A stretch of 64,000 nucleotides of DNA from Flavobacteriaceae bacterium (GTDB taxonomy: Bacteria > Bacteroidota > Bacteroidia > Flavobacteriales > Flavobacteriaceae): assembly GCA_028279515.1 (NCBI GenBank), contig JANQNQ010000005.1:362366-426365 (forward strand). Direction: 5' to 3'. Numbering within the stretch: the first letter of the stretch is position 1; every line of letters starts with the position of its first letter. The notes under the pieces were generated by a model that was not told where the DNA came from, made no database searches, and saw only the letters and a list, made by a program, of their open reading frames with translations. Shown here piece by piece: positions 9,681-17,998 of the stretch. The position numbers were made by a program, and so were the translations under genes.

Positions 9681-10577
9681 ATGAAATGGAGAAGTTTTAT
9701 AGTAACAATTTCAGCTAGTTTAGTGGCTGCAAGCAGCTTTGCTCAGGCAAACTTGCTAAATGCCAAGACGCCAGACGAAGTTGGAGTTAGGACTGAGGAG
9801 CAAAAGATAGCCGACGACGACAATCCGTTGGAGTATGGCTACGTCGATGACAGAGACGTGCTTTGGTCTAAAACAGTTTGGGAAAAGATCGATCTAGATG
9901 AGCGTATCAACTTCCCTTACTACTATCCTACCGACACAGTAGATATAGGTCCAGACCGTCGATCTTTGTATCACGTGCTTCTTACCAACGTTAAAAATGG
10001 TAACATCAAAGACGTGTATGTAGATTCATACTTTACAGAAAAGAGAACTTACGACGATATCAAGGCAACTTTGAGAAAGGTAGATACACTTGACCTAGGG
10101 TACGAGCAATTGAACGCTGGTGAGCAAGTATCTCCTGAGTATATCGATATTCGCGACTTAACGGCTGCTGATATCGAAGAGATCAGAGTAAAAGGTATCT
10201 GGTATTTTGACAAGCGTCAAGGTGAGATGAAGTACAGACTTCTTGGGTTGGCTCCAGTGGCTCCCGATGTTAACTTCATCGATGACGATGCTGAAACAAG
10301 AGACCTTGTAGAGCTTTTCTGGGTATGGTTCCCAAGTGTTAGAGAGATCTTGCATGAGGCAAAGGTGTTCAACAACCGAAACACGGCGATGCCGATTTCA
10401 TATGACCACCTATTGAACTCAAGACGTTTCAACGGATTGATCTACAGAGAAGACAACGTATACGGTGACAGAATCATTGAAGACTATATCAGAGAAAATG
10501 CATTGATGCAGCTGATCGAGTCTGATAAGATCAAAGACCGTGTTCGAGACTTTGAACAAGATATGTGGAGTTACTAA
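9681..10577 (+). CDS. gldN: Gliding motility protein GldN (type IX secretion ring)
   Basis: 298 residues with an N-terminal signal peptide ending near SSFAQA. The body contains the GldN/PorN-type segments KTVWEKIDLDERINFPYYYP, GIWYFDKRQGEMKYRLLGLAP and ELFWVWFPSVREILHEA. GldN binds GldK in the periplasmic ring of the type IX secretion system. It is the last gene of gldKLMN; the operon ends at a strong UUCG-loop terminator 24 bases after the stop. Confidence 0.96.
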   Translation: MKWRSFIVTISASLVAASSFAQANLLNAKTPDEVGVRTEEQKIADDDNPLEYGYVDDRDVLWSKTVWEKIDLDERINFPYYYPTDTVDIGPDRRSLYHVLLTNVKNGNIKDVYVDSYFTEKRTYDDIKATLRKVDTLDLGYEQLNAGEQVSPEYIDIRDLTAADIEEIRVKGIWYFDKRQGEMKYRLLGLAPVAPDVNFIDDDAETRDLVELFWVWFPSVREILHEAKVFNNRNTAMPISYDHLLNSRRFNGLIYREDNVYGDRIIEDYIRENALMQLIESDKIKDRVRDFEQDMWSY

Positions 10578-10600
10578 AACCGTAACCCAACACGATAATA

Positions 10601-10628
10601 AAAAACGCTTACTTCGGTAAGCGTTTTT
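10601..10628 (+). terminator. UUCG-tetraloop terminator of the gld operon
   Basis: AACGCTTAC (10604-10612) and GTAAGCGTT (10617-10625) form a perfect stem closed by TTCG; flanking A and T runs extend it to 12 pairs and provide the T tract. Confidence 0.95.
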
Positions 10629-10677
10629 TTTATGCCAATTGTTTTCTCCCTGCCTAGGGCATTGCACAAAGGATACG

Positions 10678-10685
10678 TACCTTTG
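10678..10685 (+). promoter_or_regulatory. Candidate -7 box of the FAD oxidoreductase gene
   Basis: TACCTTTG matches TAnnTTTG exactly. It lies only four bases upstream of the GTG chosen as start, which would give a leaderless or almost leaderless message. No well-spaced -33 TTG was found, so support is partial. Confidence 0.4.
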
Positions 10686-10689
10686 CTTC

Positions 10690-11739
10690 GTGAAAAAGTA
10701 CGATTACATCATCGTGGGATTTGGTTTGGCAGGCATGTGCTTTGCCGAAGTGCTACAAAAGCATAACAAATCGTTTGTGGTGTTTGATGACGATTCTCAG
10801 CGTTCTTCGACTGTGGCTGGCGGATTGTATAATCCCGTTATCCTAAAACGCTTCACAGCTGCTTGGAATGCCCAGGCTCAATTGCAAATCGCACTTCCGT
10901 TCTATGAGCAGATAGAAAAAAGATTGATGACAAAGGTGGACCATAAGGTTCCAGTATTGCGTCGTTTCGCTTCCGCGGAAGAGCAAAACGGTTGGTTCGA
11001 AGCTTCCGATAAGCCCAAACTAACACCCTTTCTATCAACCAAGATTCTTCAAAATGAGAACTCACATGTCCATGCCGATTTCGGGTTTGGAGAAGTGTTG
11101 CACACCGGAAGAATAGACACGAAAGTACTATTATCTTCATATGCCGAAACATTAAAGGAAAAGGAAATGTTGGTCGAAGCTTCGTTTGATTATGATAAAC
11201 TTAAGATCAAAGAAGAAGGGATAACCTACCAGAACATTGTAGCGAAACACATTGTGTTTGCCGAAGGTTTTGGGATACATAACAACCCTTGGTTTAAGCA
11301 CCTTCCGCTTAAAGGAACAAAAGGAGAGTTGCTGACCATAAAAGCACCTGACCTGAAGCTCCAAAATGTGTTAAAGTCGTCGGTGTTTTTAATACCCATA
11401 GGGGATGATATGTACAAGGTAGGAGCTACCTACAATTGGAAAGATAAGACCAACAACCCAACTGAAGAAGCAAAGGAAGAACTGCTGACCAAACTAAAGA
11501 CGTTCTTGAAATGTGATTTCGAGGTGATCGACCATGTAGCAGGCATTCGTCCTACTGTAGGAGATCGCAGACCGCTGGTTGGACGCCATCCTGATCATTC
11601 AAACTTAGCCGTATTAAACGGTTTGGGTACAAGGGGAGTCATGATAGGTCCTACAATGGCTTCCGCTTTATATGTACATTTAGAAAACAATGAAGCATTA
11701 GACCCAGAGGTCGATATCATACGTTTTAAGAAACATTGA
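10690..11739 (+). CDS. FAD-dependent oxidoreductase (DAO family)
   Basis: 349 residues if translation starts at the GTG at 10690, which places the FAD-binding motif YDYIIVGFGLAGMC (GxGxxG) at the usual distance from the N-terminus; the longer frame from 10639 reads back into the gld terminator region and is rejected. The C-terminal part has HVAGIRPTVGDRRPLVGRH and NGLGTRGVMIGP, typical of D-amino-acid oxidase/glycine-oxidase-like enzymes that oxidise amines or amino acids with FAD. Substrate not determined. It converges with the DUF983 gene. Confidence 0.85.
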   Translation: MKKYDYIIVGFGLAGMCFAEVLQKHNKSFVVFDDDSQRSSTVAGGLYNPVILKRFTAAWNAQAQLQIALPFYEQIEKRLMTKVDHKVPVLRRFASAEEQNGWFEASDKPKLTPFLSTKILQNENSHVHADFGFGEVLHTGRIDTKVLLSSYAETLKEKEMLVEASFDYDKLKIKEEGITYQNIVAKHIVFAEGFGIHNNPWFKHLPLKGTKGELLTIKAPDLKLQNVLKSSVFLIPIGDDMYKVGATYNWKDKTNNPTEEAKEELLTKLKTFLKCDFEVIDHVAGIRPTVGDRRPLVGRHPDHSNLAVLNGLGTRGVMIGPTMASALYVHLENNEALDPEVDIIRFKKH

Positions 11740-11767
11740 ACACGAATACCTTCCGAAGAAATAAAAA

Positions 11768-12151
11768 CTATTCCTTCACAAGATTTTTATCGTAATGCAT
11801 AAACATGTTGATCCAGATGTTTCGCGAAAGCCTTAAAATGATTGGCAAACAAAATATCATAGTAGCTACGATAGCTATAAAGGCAGTTGTTAATGATGAT
11901 TTGAGGATCAAAAAAGAAATGACAAAGGCTACCGCTGCAAAAGCAATGCCTACGGCATAACTAACGTACATGGCGCCATAAAAGAAAGAAGGTTCGATCT
12001 TATAACGCGTTTCACATTGACTGCAGGTTTCATGCATTTTCAAGGTTTCTGACAATACATAAGGGTTTTTAGTGCGGTACATGGATTCTTTCTGGCATTT
12101 TGGACAACTTCCTGTTAAAATGCTGTATAGTTTGCTTCCTTTTTTTAACAT
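11768..12151 (-). CDS. DUF983 family membrane protein
   Basis: 127 residues starting MLKKGSKLYSILTGSCPKC. Two cysteine pairs (CPKC and CSQC) resemble a zinc ribbon, followed by two or three transmembrane segments (about 57-80, 83-110) and the end motif WINMFMHYD. The longer frame would start at 12199, but a good -7 box lies at 12186-12193, inside that extension, so the start at 12151 is preferred. Function of the family is unknown. It ends against the FAD oxidoreductase gene and is divergent from the ABC-F gene. Confidence 0.85.
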   Translation of the reverse strand: MLKKGSKLYSILTGSCPKCQKESMYRTKNPYVLSETLKMHETCSQCETRYKIEPSFFYGAMYVSYAVGIAFAAVAFVISFLILKSSLTTAFIAIVATMIFCLPIILRLSRNIWINMFMHYDKNLVKE

Positions 12152-12185
12152 TTGTAGAAAATTTTGAAAAGCGTTTTTGAGACTA

Positions 12186-12193
12186 CAAAGATA
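12186..12193 (-). promoter_or_regulatory. -7 box for the DUF983 gene
   Basis: On the minus strand the sequence reads TATCTTTG, an exact TAnnTTTG. Transcription would begin near 12180 and give a leader of about 30 bases before the ATG at 12151. Confidence 0.5.
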
Positions 12194-12235
12194 CGACATG
12201 GAAGCTCAAAAAAACCATTTTAGAGGTTATAGTTT

Positions 12236-14143
12236 ATGTTAAACATTCACAACGTTTCGGTAGCTTTTGGGGGCGAATATCTTTTTGAGGACATCGCCTT
12301 TAGATTGGGCGGTGGAGATCGTGTAGGTCTTGTAGGCAAGAATGGGGCAGGTAAGTCGACTATGCTTAAGATTCTGGCAAAAGACCTTGAACCTGATACA
12401 GGGCAGATCGCTACTGACAAAGAAGTGAGCATAGGCTTTTTGAGACAGGATATTGATTTTGTAAAAGGCCGAACCGTACTAGAAGAAGCCTATCAGGCGT
12501 TCGAAGATATCAAGAAGTTAGAGGCCCAGATGGAAGCGATCAACCAGAAGTTGGCTGAGCGTACTGATTACGAAAGTGAAGGGTACAATCAACTCATGAT
12601 CGATCTGAATGAAGTAACCCACCGCTATGAAATCTTGGGAGGGTATAATTACCAAGGAGATACCGAAAAGGTACTACAAGGACTTGGTTTTAAACGGACC
12701 GATTTTGACAAGCTCACCGATACCTTTTCTGGAGGGTGGCGTATGCGTATCGAGTTGGCAAAGTTGCTTCTTCAAAATAATGATGTACTCTTGCTTGATG
12801 AGCCTACCAACCACTTGGATATTGAGTCCATCATTTGGTTAGAGCAATTTTTGAGGCAATTTTCTGGAGTGGTTGTGATCGTCTCGCACGATAAGATGTT
12901 TTTAGATAATGTGACCAATCGTACCATTGAGATCTCGTTGGGAAGGATCTACGATTACAATAAACCCTACTCAAAGTATCTTGTATTGCGACAAGAAATT
13001 CGCGAACAGCAATTGGCGACGCAAAAGAACCAAGAAAAACACATTCAGCATACCGAAAAACTGATCGAGAAGTTTAGGGCGAAGGCGAGCAAGGCAACCA
13101 TGGCCCAATCGCTGATCAAAAAGCTGGATCGTATTGACCGGGTAGAAGTAGACGAAGAGGACAATGCGACCATGAATATTACATTTCCGGTGTCAGTGCA
13201 GCCAGGTAAAGTGGTTATTGAAGCAGAAGGTGCCGGCAAGTCGTACGGAGAAAAAGAGGTCTTAAGCGATGTCAATCTTCTAGTAGAACGGGGAAGCAAA
13301 ATAGCCTTTGTCGGTCAAAACGGACAAGGAAAGACGACTTTGGCTAAGATGATCAATGGCGAAATTCCTTTCGAGGGCGGAATCAAATTGGGACATAATG
13401 TGCAACTAGGATATTTTGCCCAGAACCAAGCCGAATACCTAGACGGAAACAAGACCATTCTCGACACTATGATCGATGCAGCCAACGAAAGCAATCGAGC
13501 ACAAGTACGTGACATTCTGGGAGCCTTTTTATTTCGGGGAGATGATGTTGAAAAGAAAGCCAAGGTGCTTTCTGGAGGTGAGCGCAATCGTTTGGCACTG
13601 GCCAAACTTTTACTCCAACCTTTCAACGTATTGATAATGGATGAGCCCACAAACCACCTAGACATCAAGTCGAAGAATGTTTTAAAGGAAGCACTAAAGA
13701 AGTTCGAAGGAACCTTGATACTCGTTTCGCACGACCGTGATTTTCTACAAGGACTCACGAATACCGTGTATGAGTTCAAGGACAAGAACATCAAAGAATA
13801 TTTAGGCGATATAAACTTCTATCTTGAGCAACGAAACGTAGAGAGCCTTCGTGACATCGAAAAGCGCGACAAGGAGGCCGTTGCACCCAAAAGCAAACAA
13901 AACACCTCATACGAAGATCAAAAGCGTTTAAAAGGCCTTAAAAATAAGTTGAGCAAGGTCGAGTCGAAGATTTCAGAACTCGAAAAAGAGATCGCCGAGA
14001 TCGATGTAGAGCTAGCAGTCAATTACGACGAAGTGATTTCTCAGCCTAATTTCTTCGAAAACTATCAAGGAAAGAAAGACACCTTAGATCAACTTATGCT
14101 CGATTGGGAAACACTACAGGAGGAACTTGAAGCCAGTTCTTAG
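12236..14143 (+). CDS. ABC-F family ATPase (Uup-like)
   Basis: 635 residues with two ATP-binding cassettes and no membrane segments. Cassette 1 has Walker A GLVGKNGAGKST (34-41), signature FSGGWRMR and LLDEPTNHLD; cassette 2 has Walker A VGQNGQGKT, signature LSGGERNR and MDEPTNHLD. They are joined by the charged linker of ABC-F proteins, and the last about 80 residues form a coiled coil (KGLKNKLSKVESKISELEKE) as in the Uup branch. ABC-F proteins act on the ribosome or on DNA branch structures, not in transport. The stop codon sits inside the start of a heptamer repeat. Confidence 0.92.
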   Translation: MLNIHNVSVAFGGEYLFEDIAFRLGGGDRVGLVGKNGAGKSTMLKILAKDLEPDTGQIATDKEVSIGFLRQDIDFVKGRTVLEEAYQAFEDIKKLEAQMEAINQKLAERTDYESEGYNQLMIDLNEVTHRYEILGGYNYQGDTEKVLQGLGFKRTDFDKLTDTFSGGWRMRIELAKLLLQNNDVLLLDEPTNHLDIESIIWLEQFLRQFSGVVVIVSHDKMFLDNVTNRTIEISLGRIYDYNKPYSKYLVLRQEIREQQLATQKNQEKHIQHTEKLIEKFRAKASKATMAQSLIKKLDRIDRVEVDEEDNATMNITFPVSVQPGKVVIEAEGAGKSYGEKEVLSDVNLLVERGSKIAFVGQNGQGKTTLAKMINGEIPFEGGIKLGHNVQLGYFAQNQAEYLDGNKTILDTMIDAANESNRAQVRDILGAFLFRGDDVEKKAKVLSGGERNRLALAKLLLQPFNVLIMDEPTNHLDIKSKNVLKEALKKFEGTLILVSHDRDFLQGLTNTVYEFKDKNIKEYLGDINFYLEQRNVESLRDIEKRDKEAVAPKSKQNTSYEDQKRLKGLKNKLSKVESKISELEKEIAEIDVELAVNYDEVISQPNFFENYQGKKDTLDQLMLDWETLQEELEASS

Positions 14144-14177
14144 TTCTTGGTTTTTAGTTGTTGGTCTTTGGTCTTTT
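14136..14177. repeat. Heptanucleotide-period repeat at the 3' end of the ABC-F gene
   Basis: Six consecutive 7-base units: GTTCTTA, GTTCTTG, GTTTTTA, GTTGTTG, GTCTTTG, GTCTTTT. The pattern is GTYNTTR. The first unit overlaps the last codons and stop of the ABC-F gene. Related period-7 arrays occur at 22650, 44480, 44575 and 63909. Confidence 0.7.
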
Positions 14178-14182
14178 ACAAC

Positions 14183-14362
14183 CTATTGCTCAATATCTAC
14201 CGCTGAAAACCCTTTGAGAGTTCCATCGCTAAATTCAACAGTAATCTGAATCGGATTGCAGCAGACCTCGCAATCTTCAATATATGACTGAGATATCGAA
14301 GTGTCCAGTAGCATTGAAACTTCTTCCCAACAGTATGGACATTGAAAGAAGTGCTCTAGCAT
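14183..14362 (-). CDS. CPXCG-motif cysteine-rich small protein
   Basis: A 59-residue protein. It begins MLEHFFQCPYCWEE and contains a second cysteine group EDCEVCCNPI; CPYC and CEVCC form a likely zinc-binding pair. It continues with a short beta-rich tail. This matches the CPXCG family of short proteins whose role is unknown. It sits between the ABC-F gene and the secreted OB-fold-like gene, on the minus strand. Confidence 0.85.
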   Translation of the reverse strand: MLEHFFQCPYCWEEVSMLLDTSISQSYIEDCEVCCNPIQITVEFSDGTLKGFSAVDIEQ

Positions 14363-14404
14363 GATTGCATTGTTACATTTTCACATTAATTCATTGATCA
14401 ATTG

Positions 14405-14833
14405 TCAAAACCCAACAGCTTCCGTGAGGATATAATTTGTGTGGTTAATGTCGTCCTTGTTCAGTCTTAAAATACCTTTGATGGTAACGACCTCATCCGT
14501 TTCGTAGGTATTTTTATCCGCGAACTGTATTTCCATGATCGTTTCGGGTCCACTACCCCCACAGAAAAAGCAAGAAGCCATAGGGTTTTTAGATAGCATG
14601 TATAGACTTTTACGTTTATCAATGGCTAGCACATAACCCGTAATGATCACCTCTTTTCCGTTTAGTGCTTTGACCGAATCTCCAAACTCCGGAATTTGAA
14701 AATATCCATCTACTTCTGCCACATATTCTTGAGAATAGGTGACATCGGATAAGGTTGTCCAATTGATGTTGGATTGCGCATAGCTAGCGAAATAACCTAA
14801 AAAGACAAATAAACCGACAAAAAGACGTGTCAT
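14405..14833 (-). CDS. Exported DUF3299-like protein
   Basis: 142 residues with a signal peptide ending near SYAQ. The mature part has two regions typical of small OB-like export proteins: ALNGKEVIITGYVLAID and EVVTIKGILRLNKDD, plus a conserved-looking MASCFFCGGSGPE that carries two cysteines close together (possible metal or disulfide). Similar proteins are common in Bacteroidota and are sometimes grouped with DUF3299; that family call is tentative. Function unknown. Confidence 0.7.
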   Translation of the reverse strand: MTRLFVGLFVFLGYFASYAQSNINWTTLSDVTYSQEYVAEVDGYFQIPEFGDSVKALNGKEVIITGYVLAIDKRKSLYMLSKNPMASCFFCGGSGPETIMEIQFADKNTYETDEVVTIKGILRLNKDDINHTNYILTEAVGF

Positions 14834-14920
14834 AAATATTAATTTCTAAAAGTGGTGCAAATTGCATGCCACAGCGCAAATATATTCAGAAGCGATGAAA
14901 TACACAGTTAATGAAAACAA

Positions 14921-14943
14921 AAAACCGCCATGAAGGCGGTTTT
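14921..14943 (-). terminator. Terminator of the LytTR sensor/regulator operon
   Basis: AAAACCGCC and GGCGGTTTT form a perfect 9-bp stem with a 5-base loop. On the minus strand it is followed by a T-rich run (TTTTTTGTTTT), so it ends transcription coming from the response-regulator gene 150 bases upstream. Confidence 0.85.
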
Positions 14944-15094
14944 CAGAAAGTAATTCAATTTTTCAAGCCGAGAACTTGAATTTGTTATGAAAAGAGCTTT
15001 GTACACTACTTTGTAAAAGTACGGAGCCGCATGTTTTTATGCCAACGGGATGTAATAAGTGGTGCTATTTAAGAATATATGGGCAAAATAAATC

Positions 15095-15787
15095 TTATGA
15101 GTACAGTTTACTTACCAGACTCTTATACGTTTGCCCAACCGGAATTTTATGATCTTCGATCCAGATGCGATTCCCTTCGATCTGTTTGATCTTATCGAGC
15201 GCTACGATAAATGATTTATGCACCCGCAAAAAATTAGCAGATGGCAGTAATGACTCGTACTCAGATATCTTTTCATGGCTCACGATCATCTCGCTCTTAA
15301 AAAAGAGCTTCGTATAATTGCCATAAGCCTCTATAAATAACAGGTCATCTGAAACGATCTGATGATACTTTTTGTCTCCTTTCACAAAAAAACGCTGCGC
15401 AACTACAGGTACGGAAACCGCTGTGGTTTGGGAAGATTGCGAACTTATCGCCTTATTCACGGCCTTCACCAAACGCTCAAAACTAAAAGGTTTTAAAAGA
15501 TAATCTGCAACATTTAGTTCATAACCTTCTAGTGCAAACTCTTTGTAAGCTGTGGTGACGATCACCTTGGGAGGATGAGTAAGTGTCCTTAAAAAATCGA
15601 ATCCTTTCAACTTAGGCATATTTAAATCCAAGAACATCAGATCTACGGATTCCCCATTCAAAAAATGCATGGCCTCGAGGGCGCTGTAGCATTTTTTTTT
15701 GAGTTGCAAATGCGGAAGCATCCCACAGAACTCTTCAATTAGTTCATGGGCCAAAGGTTCGTCGTCAACAATAATATAGGTGATCAT
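15095..15787 (-). CDS. LytTR-family response regulator
   Basis: 230 residues. A receiver domain (1-120) has the acidic pair DDE, phospho-acceptor Asp54 in LMFLDLNMP, and KPFSFERL. A LytTR DNA-binding domain follows (about 130-230) with FIEAYGNYTKLFF and FLRVHKSFIVALDKI. It overlaps the start of the sensor kinase gene by four bases (ATGA), so the two are co-translated and form a two-component pair. The divergent ABC exporter-peptidase operon is a plausible target. Confidence 0.93.
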   Translation of the reverse strand: MITYIIVDDEPLAHELIEEFCGMLPHLQLKKKCYSALEAMHFLNGESVDLMFLDLNMPKLKGFDFLRTLTHPPKVIVTTAYKEFALEGYELNVADYLLKPFSFERLVKAVNKAISSQSSQTTAVSVPVVAQRFFVKGDKKYHQIVSDDLLFIEAYGNYTKLFFKSEMIVSHEKISEYESLLPSANFLRVHKSFIVALDKIKQIEGNRIWIEDHKIPVGQTYKSLVSKLYS

Positions 15788-16914
15788 GATTTAAAAATAG
15801 TTAAATCTGCATGATATTCGTTTCCTTCGTTCTTAAGAACCAGCAGATGTTTGTCTGGATATGTTAGGTCCAACCGTCGTCTAAGGTTCTCTAGTCCGAT
15901 GCCCTTTTGGTCAGAAACCTCACTGGGGTCAAAGTTGTTGTGTATAGAAAAATGAATGCCTTTCTCGTCACTTGTTAACTTCATATGAACAAAAGCGCCT
16001 TCAACAAGACTTTCTACCCCATGTTTCAAAGCATTTTCGAGTAAGATAATGAACAACAAGGGAGAAACGGTGTCGGTTTCTCTAATCGAATGTTCAAAGG
16101 AAAGTTCCACAGTCTTATGGTATCGGATCCGATGCAGTTCGATATAATTCTCAAGATAAGAAACCTCGTCACTTAAGGGAACACGGTCCTTTTTTCCTTC
16201 ATAAATAGTATAACGCATCATGTCTGAAAGCTTTAGCACGACCTCAGGGGCTTTTTCTGACTGCATGACCGTCAGCGCGTGTAAATTATTAAGAGTGTTG
16301 AAAAAGAAATGTGGATTGATCTGTGTTTTGAGCATGGCCAATTCGGCTTTGGATTTTTCCGCCTTAAATTGCTTGAACCATTTCCATTGTTCATAAAACC
16401 AAAGTCCGATCACAATAGGAATCGGCATCAACAACAAGGTGATAAAGATCGACTTGTGTTGTTCGTATAATGAATCATCTGGGCTTCCAAAAACCAATCT
16501 GGCATACAAAAAATAGCAAAATACCAAAGCATAATACCCGATAATGAAAAAGCGATGTTTGGTAAAAAACTTCGGAGCAACCAAATATGGAATTCCCAAC
16601 CAAAACAAGATCAATAATAACATGAGCATTGGATTGTCGGGCATGTCCATGACCTCACCAATCACGATCATAGCGATAAACAGAACGATCAGTCCAACGA
16701 CCTTTAGCACTACGTGTTTTTGCTTCTTGAGGTATTCAAACTTATGGATGGGAAACGATATCAAGAACCACCAGACCAGAAATCCAACAATGTTTGTCAA
16801 CACCTCGTCCTTGTCAATAATGATAAAGCCAATAGCTGATAAGAACATTATCAAAATGACCAAGATCACAAGCCCGATCAAGAAGCCTTTGTATTTCTTA
16901 AAAAAGTCGATCAT
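15784..16914 (-). CDS. LytS/YehU-type sensor histidine kinase
   Basis: 376 residues. Five to six transmembrane segments fill roughly 10-175, with little extracytoplasmic sequence, followed by the His_kinase domain with the phospho-accepting histidine in LKTQINPHFFFNTLNN (His202) and an ATPase domain ending in GIGLENLRRRLDLTYP. The absence of a large sensor domain suggests that a membrane-bound or membrane-embedded cue is read. It is paired with the LytTR regulator and divergent from the ABC ATPase gene. Confidence 0.93.
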   Translation of the reverse strand: MIDFFKKYKGFLIGLVILVILIMFLSAIGFIIIDKDEVLTNIVGFLVWWFLISFPIHKFEYLKKQKHVVLKVVGLIVLFIAMIVIGEVMDMPDNPMLMLLLILFWLGIPYLVAPKFFTKHRFFIIGYYALVFCYFLYARLVFGSPDDSLYEQHKSIFITLLLMPIPIVIGLWFYEQWKWFKQFKAEKSKAELAMLKTQINPHFFFNTLNNLHALTVMQSEKAPEVVLKLSDMMRYTIYEGKKDRVPLSDEVSYLENYIELHRIRYHKTVELSFEHSIRETDTVSPLLFIILLENALKHGVESLVEGAFVHMKLTSDEKGIHFSIHNNFDPSEVSDQKGIGLENLRRRLDLTYPDKHLLVLKNEGNEYHADLTIFKS

Positions 16915-16957
16915 GTCCCAAAACTAGTCATGAAGATCTGGATCCCCAAACAATTTG

Positions 16958-17011
16958 ACAAACACTATTAGTTTTAGCATCAACACATGGTTTTTTAATA
17001 CAAACACTATT
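16958..17011. promoter_or_regulatory. Direct repeat ACAAACACTATT in the divergent promoter region
   Basis: ACAAACACTATT occurs at 16958-16969 and again at 17000-17011, with 42 bases from start to start (four helical turns). The pair lies between the LytTR sensor/regulator operon and the ABC/peptidase operon, so a binding site for the LytTR regulator is a reasonable guess. Confidence 0.4.
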
Positions 17012-17065
17012 TGATGAAGACAATCAAGCGATTTATATCAAAAAAGACATGAGTGGTCATTCTTA

Positions 17066-17097
17066 TTGGGACGCTTTTCTGAGGTAAAGTAGGTTCG
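17066..17097 (+). promoter_or_regulatory. Predicted promoter of the ABC ATPase/peptidase operon
   Basis: TTG (17066-17068), a 21-base gap, then TAGGTTCG (17090-17097), one mismatch from TAnnTTTG. The start point would fall near 17103, ten bases before the ATG. Confidence 0.45.
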
Positions 17098-17113
17098 TGA
17101 CAAACTTAAACAA

Positions 17114-17986
17114 ATGAACACACTTACAATTGACCAATTATCAAAGACCTACGCCAATGGAGTCAAGGCCTTGGACAAAGTTTCGCTGACCATTCAAAAT
17201 GGCATGTTCGGACTATTGGGAGCTAACGGAGCCGGAAAGTCTTCGTTGATGCGCACCATTGCTGCGCTACAAGAGCCCAGTTCGGGAACTATAAGCTTTA
17301 ACAACATTGATATTGTAAAACATCCCAACGAGATTCGAAAGTACTTAGGATACCTCCCACAAGAATTTGGTGTATACCCAAAAGTATCGGCGCAACGATT
17401 GTTGGACCATTTGGCCGTTCTAAAAGGAATTACGCATAAAGGAGACCGAAAAGAGCAAGTACAAGCCTTGCTTCAACAGACCAATCTGTATCAACATCGC
17501 AAGAAAGCGGTGCACACCTTTTCTGGCGGAATGCGTCAACGTTTCGGGATAGCCCAAGCGCTACTCGGAAACCCGCAAGTGATCATCGTAGATGAGCCTA
17601 CCGCCGGTTTGGACCCCGAAGAGCGAAACCGTTTCCTCAACTTGCTCAGTGAGATCGGCGAGAATGTTATTGTCATCCTTTCCACTCATATCGTCGAAGA
17701 CGTTCAAAATCTTTGCCCCCGCGTTGCCGTCATGAGTCAAGGAGCGATCATAATGCATGGAAATCCCAAAGCACTTGTGGACACCCTTAAAAATAAATTA
17801 TGGTGTAAAACCATAGATAAGGATGAGTTAGAAGATTACAAGACGCAATACAATGTCATTTCGACAACCCTAGCCTTTGGAAAGATTCAGATACAGGTTA
17901 TATCTGATGTCCGCCCCGAAGTAGATTTTCAGCCTGTTAGCCCCAAACTCGAAGATGTCTATTTCCAAGTACAATCTAATCACTAA
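17114..17986 (+). CDS. ABC transporter ATP-binding protein
   Basis: 290 residues. Walker A is GLLGANGAGKSSLM, the signature FSGGMRQRFGIAQAL, and Walker B VIIVDEPTAGLDPEE, followed by the switch histidine in LSTHIVEDV. These are the features of a type ABC-2 exporter ATPase. The C-terminal 70 residues form an extra domain. It is 12 bases upstream of the permease-peptidase gene and would power it. Confidence 0.92.
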   Translation: MNTLTIDQLSKTYANGVKALDKVSLTIQNGMFGLLGANGAGKSSLMRTIAALQEPSSGTISFNNIDIVKHPNEIRKYLGYLPQEFGVYPKVSAQRLLDHLAVLKGITHKGDRKEQVQALLQQTNLYQHRKKAVHTFSGGMRQRFGIAQALLGNPQVIIVDEPTAGLDPEERNRFLNLLSEIGENVIVILSTHIVEDVQNLCPRVAVMSQGAIIMHGNPKALVDTLKNKLWCKTIDKDELEDYKTQYNVISTTLAFGKIQIQVISDVRPEVDFQPVSPKLEDVYFQVQSNH

Positions 17987-17998
17987 ACCCTAGACGAT

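Noticed and set aside
10639..10689. Upstream start of the FAD oxidoreductase at 10639
   Set aside because: The extra 17 residues are not conserved-looking, start only 10 bases after the gld terminator, and precede the -7 box TACCTTTG.
12152..12199. Upstream start of the DUF983 gene at 12199
   Set aside because: A good -7 box (12186-12193) lies inside this extension, so it would not be transcribed.
13315..13794. 159-codon minus-strand frame inside the ABC-F gene
   Set aside because: Antisense to a conserved ATPase; composition is that of a shadow frame.
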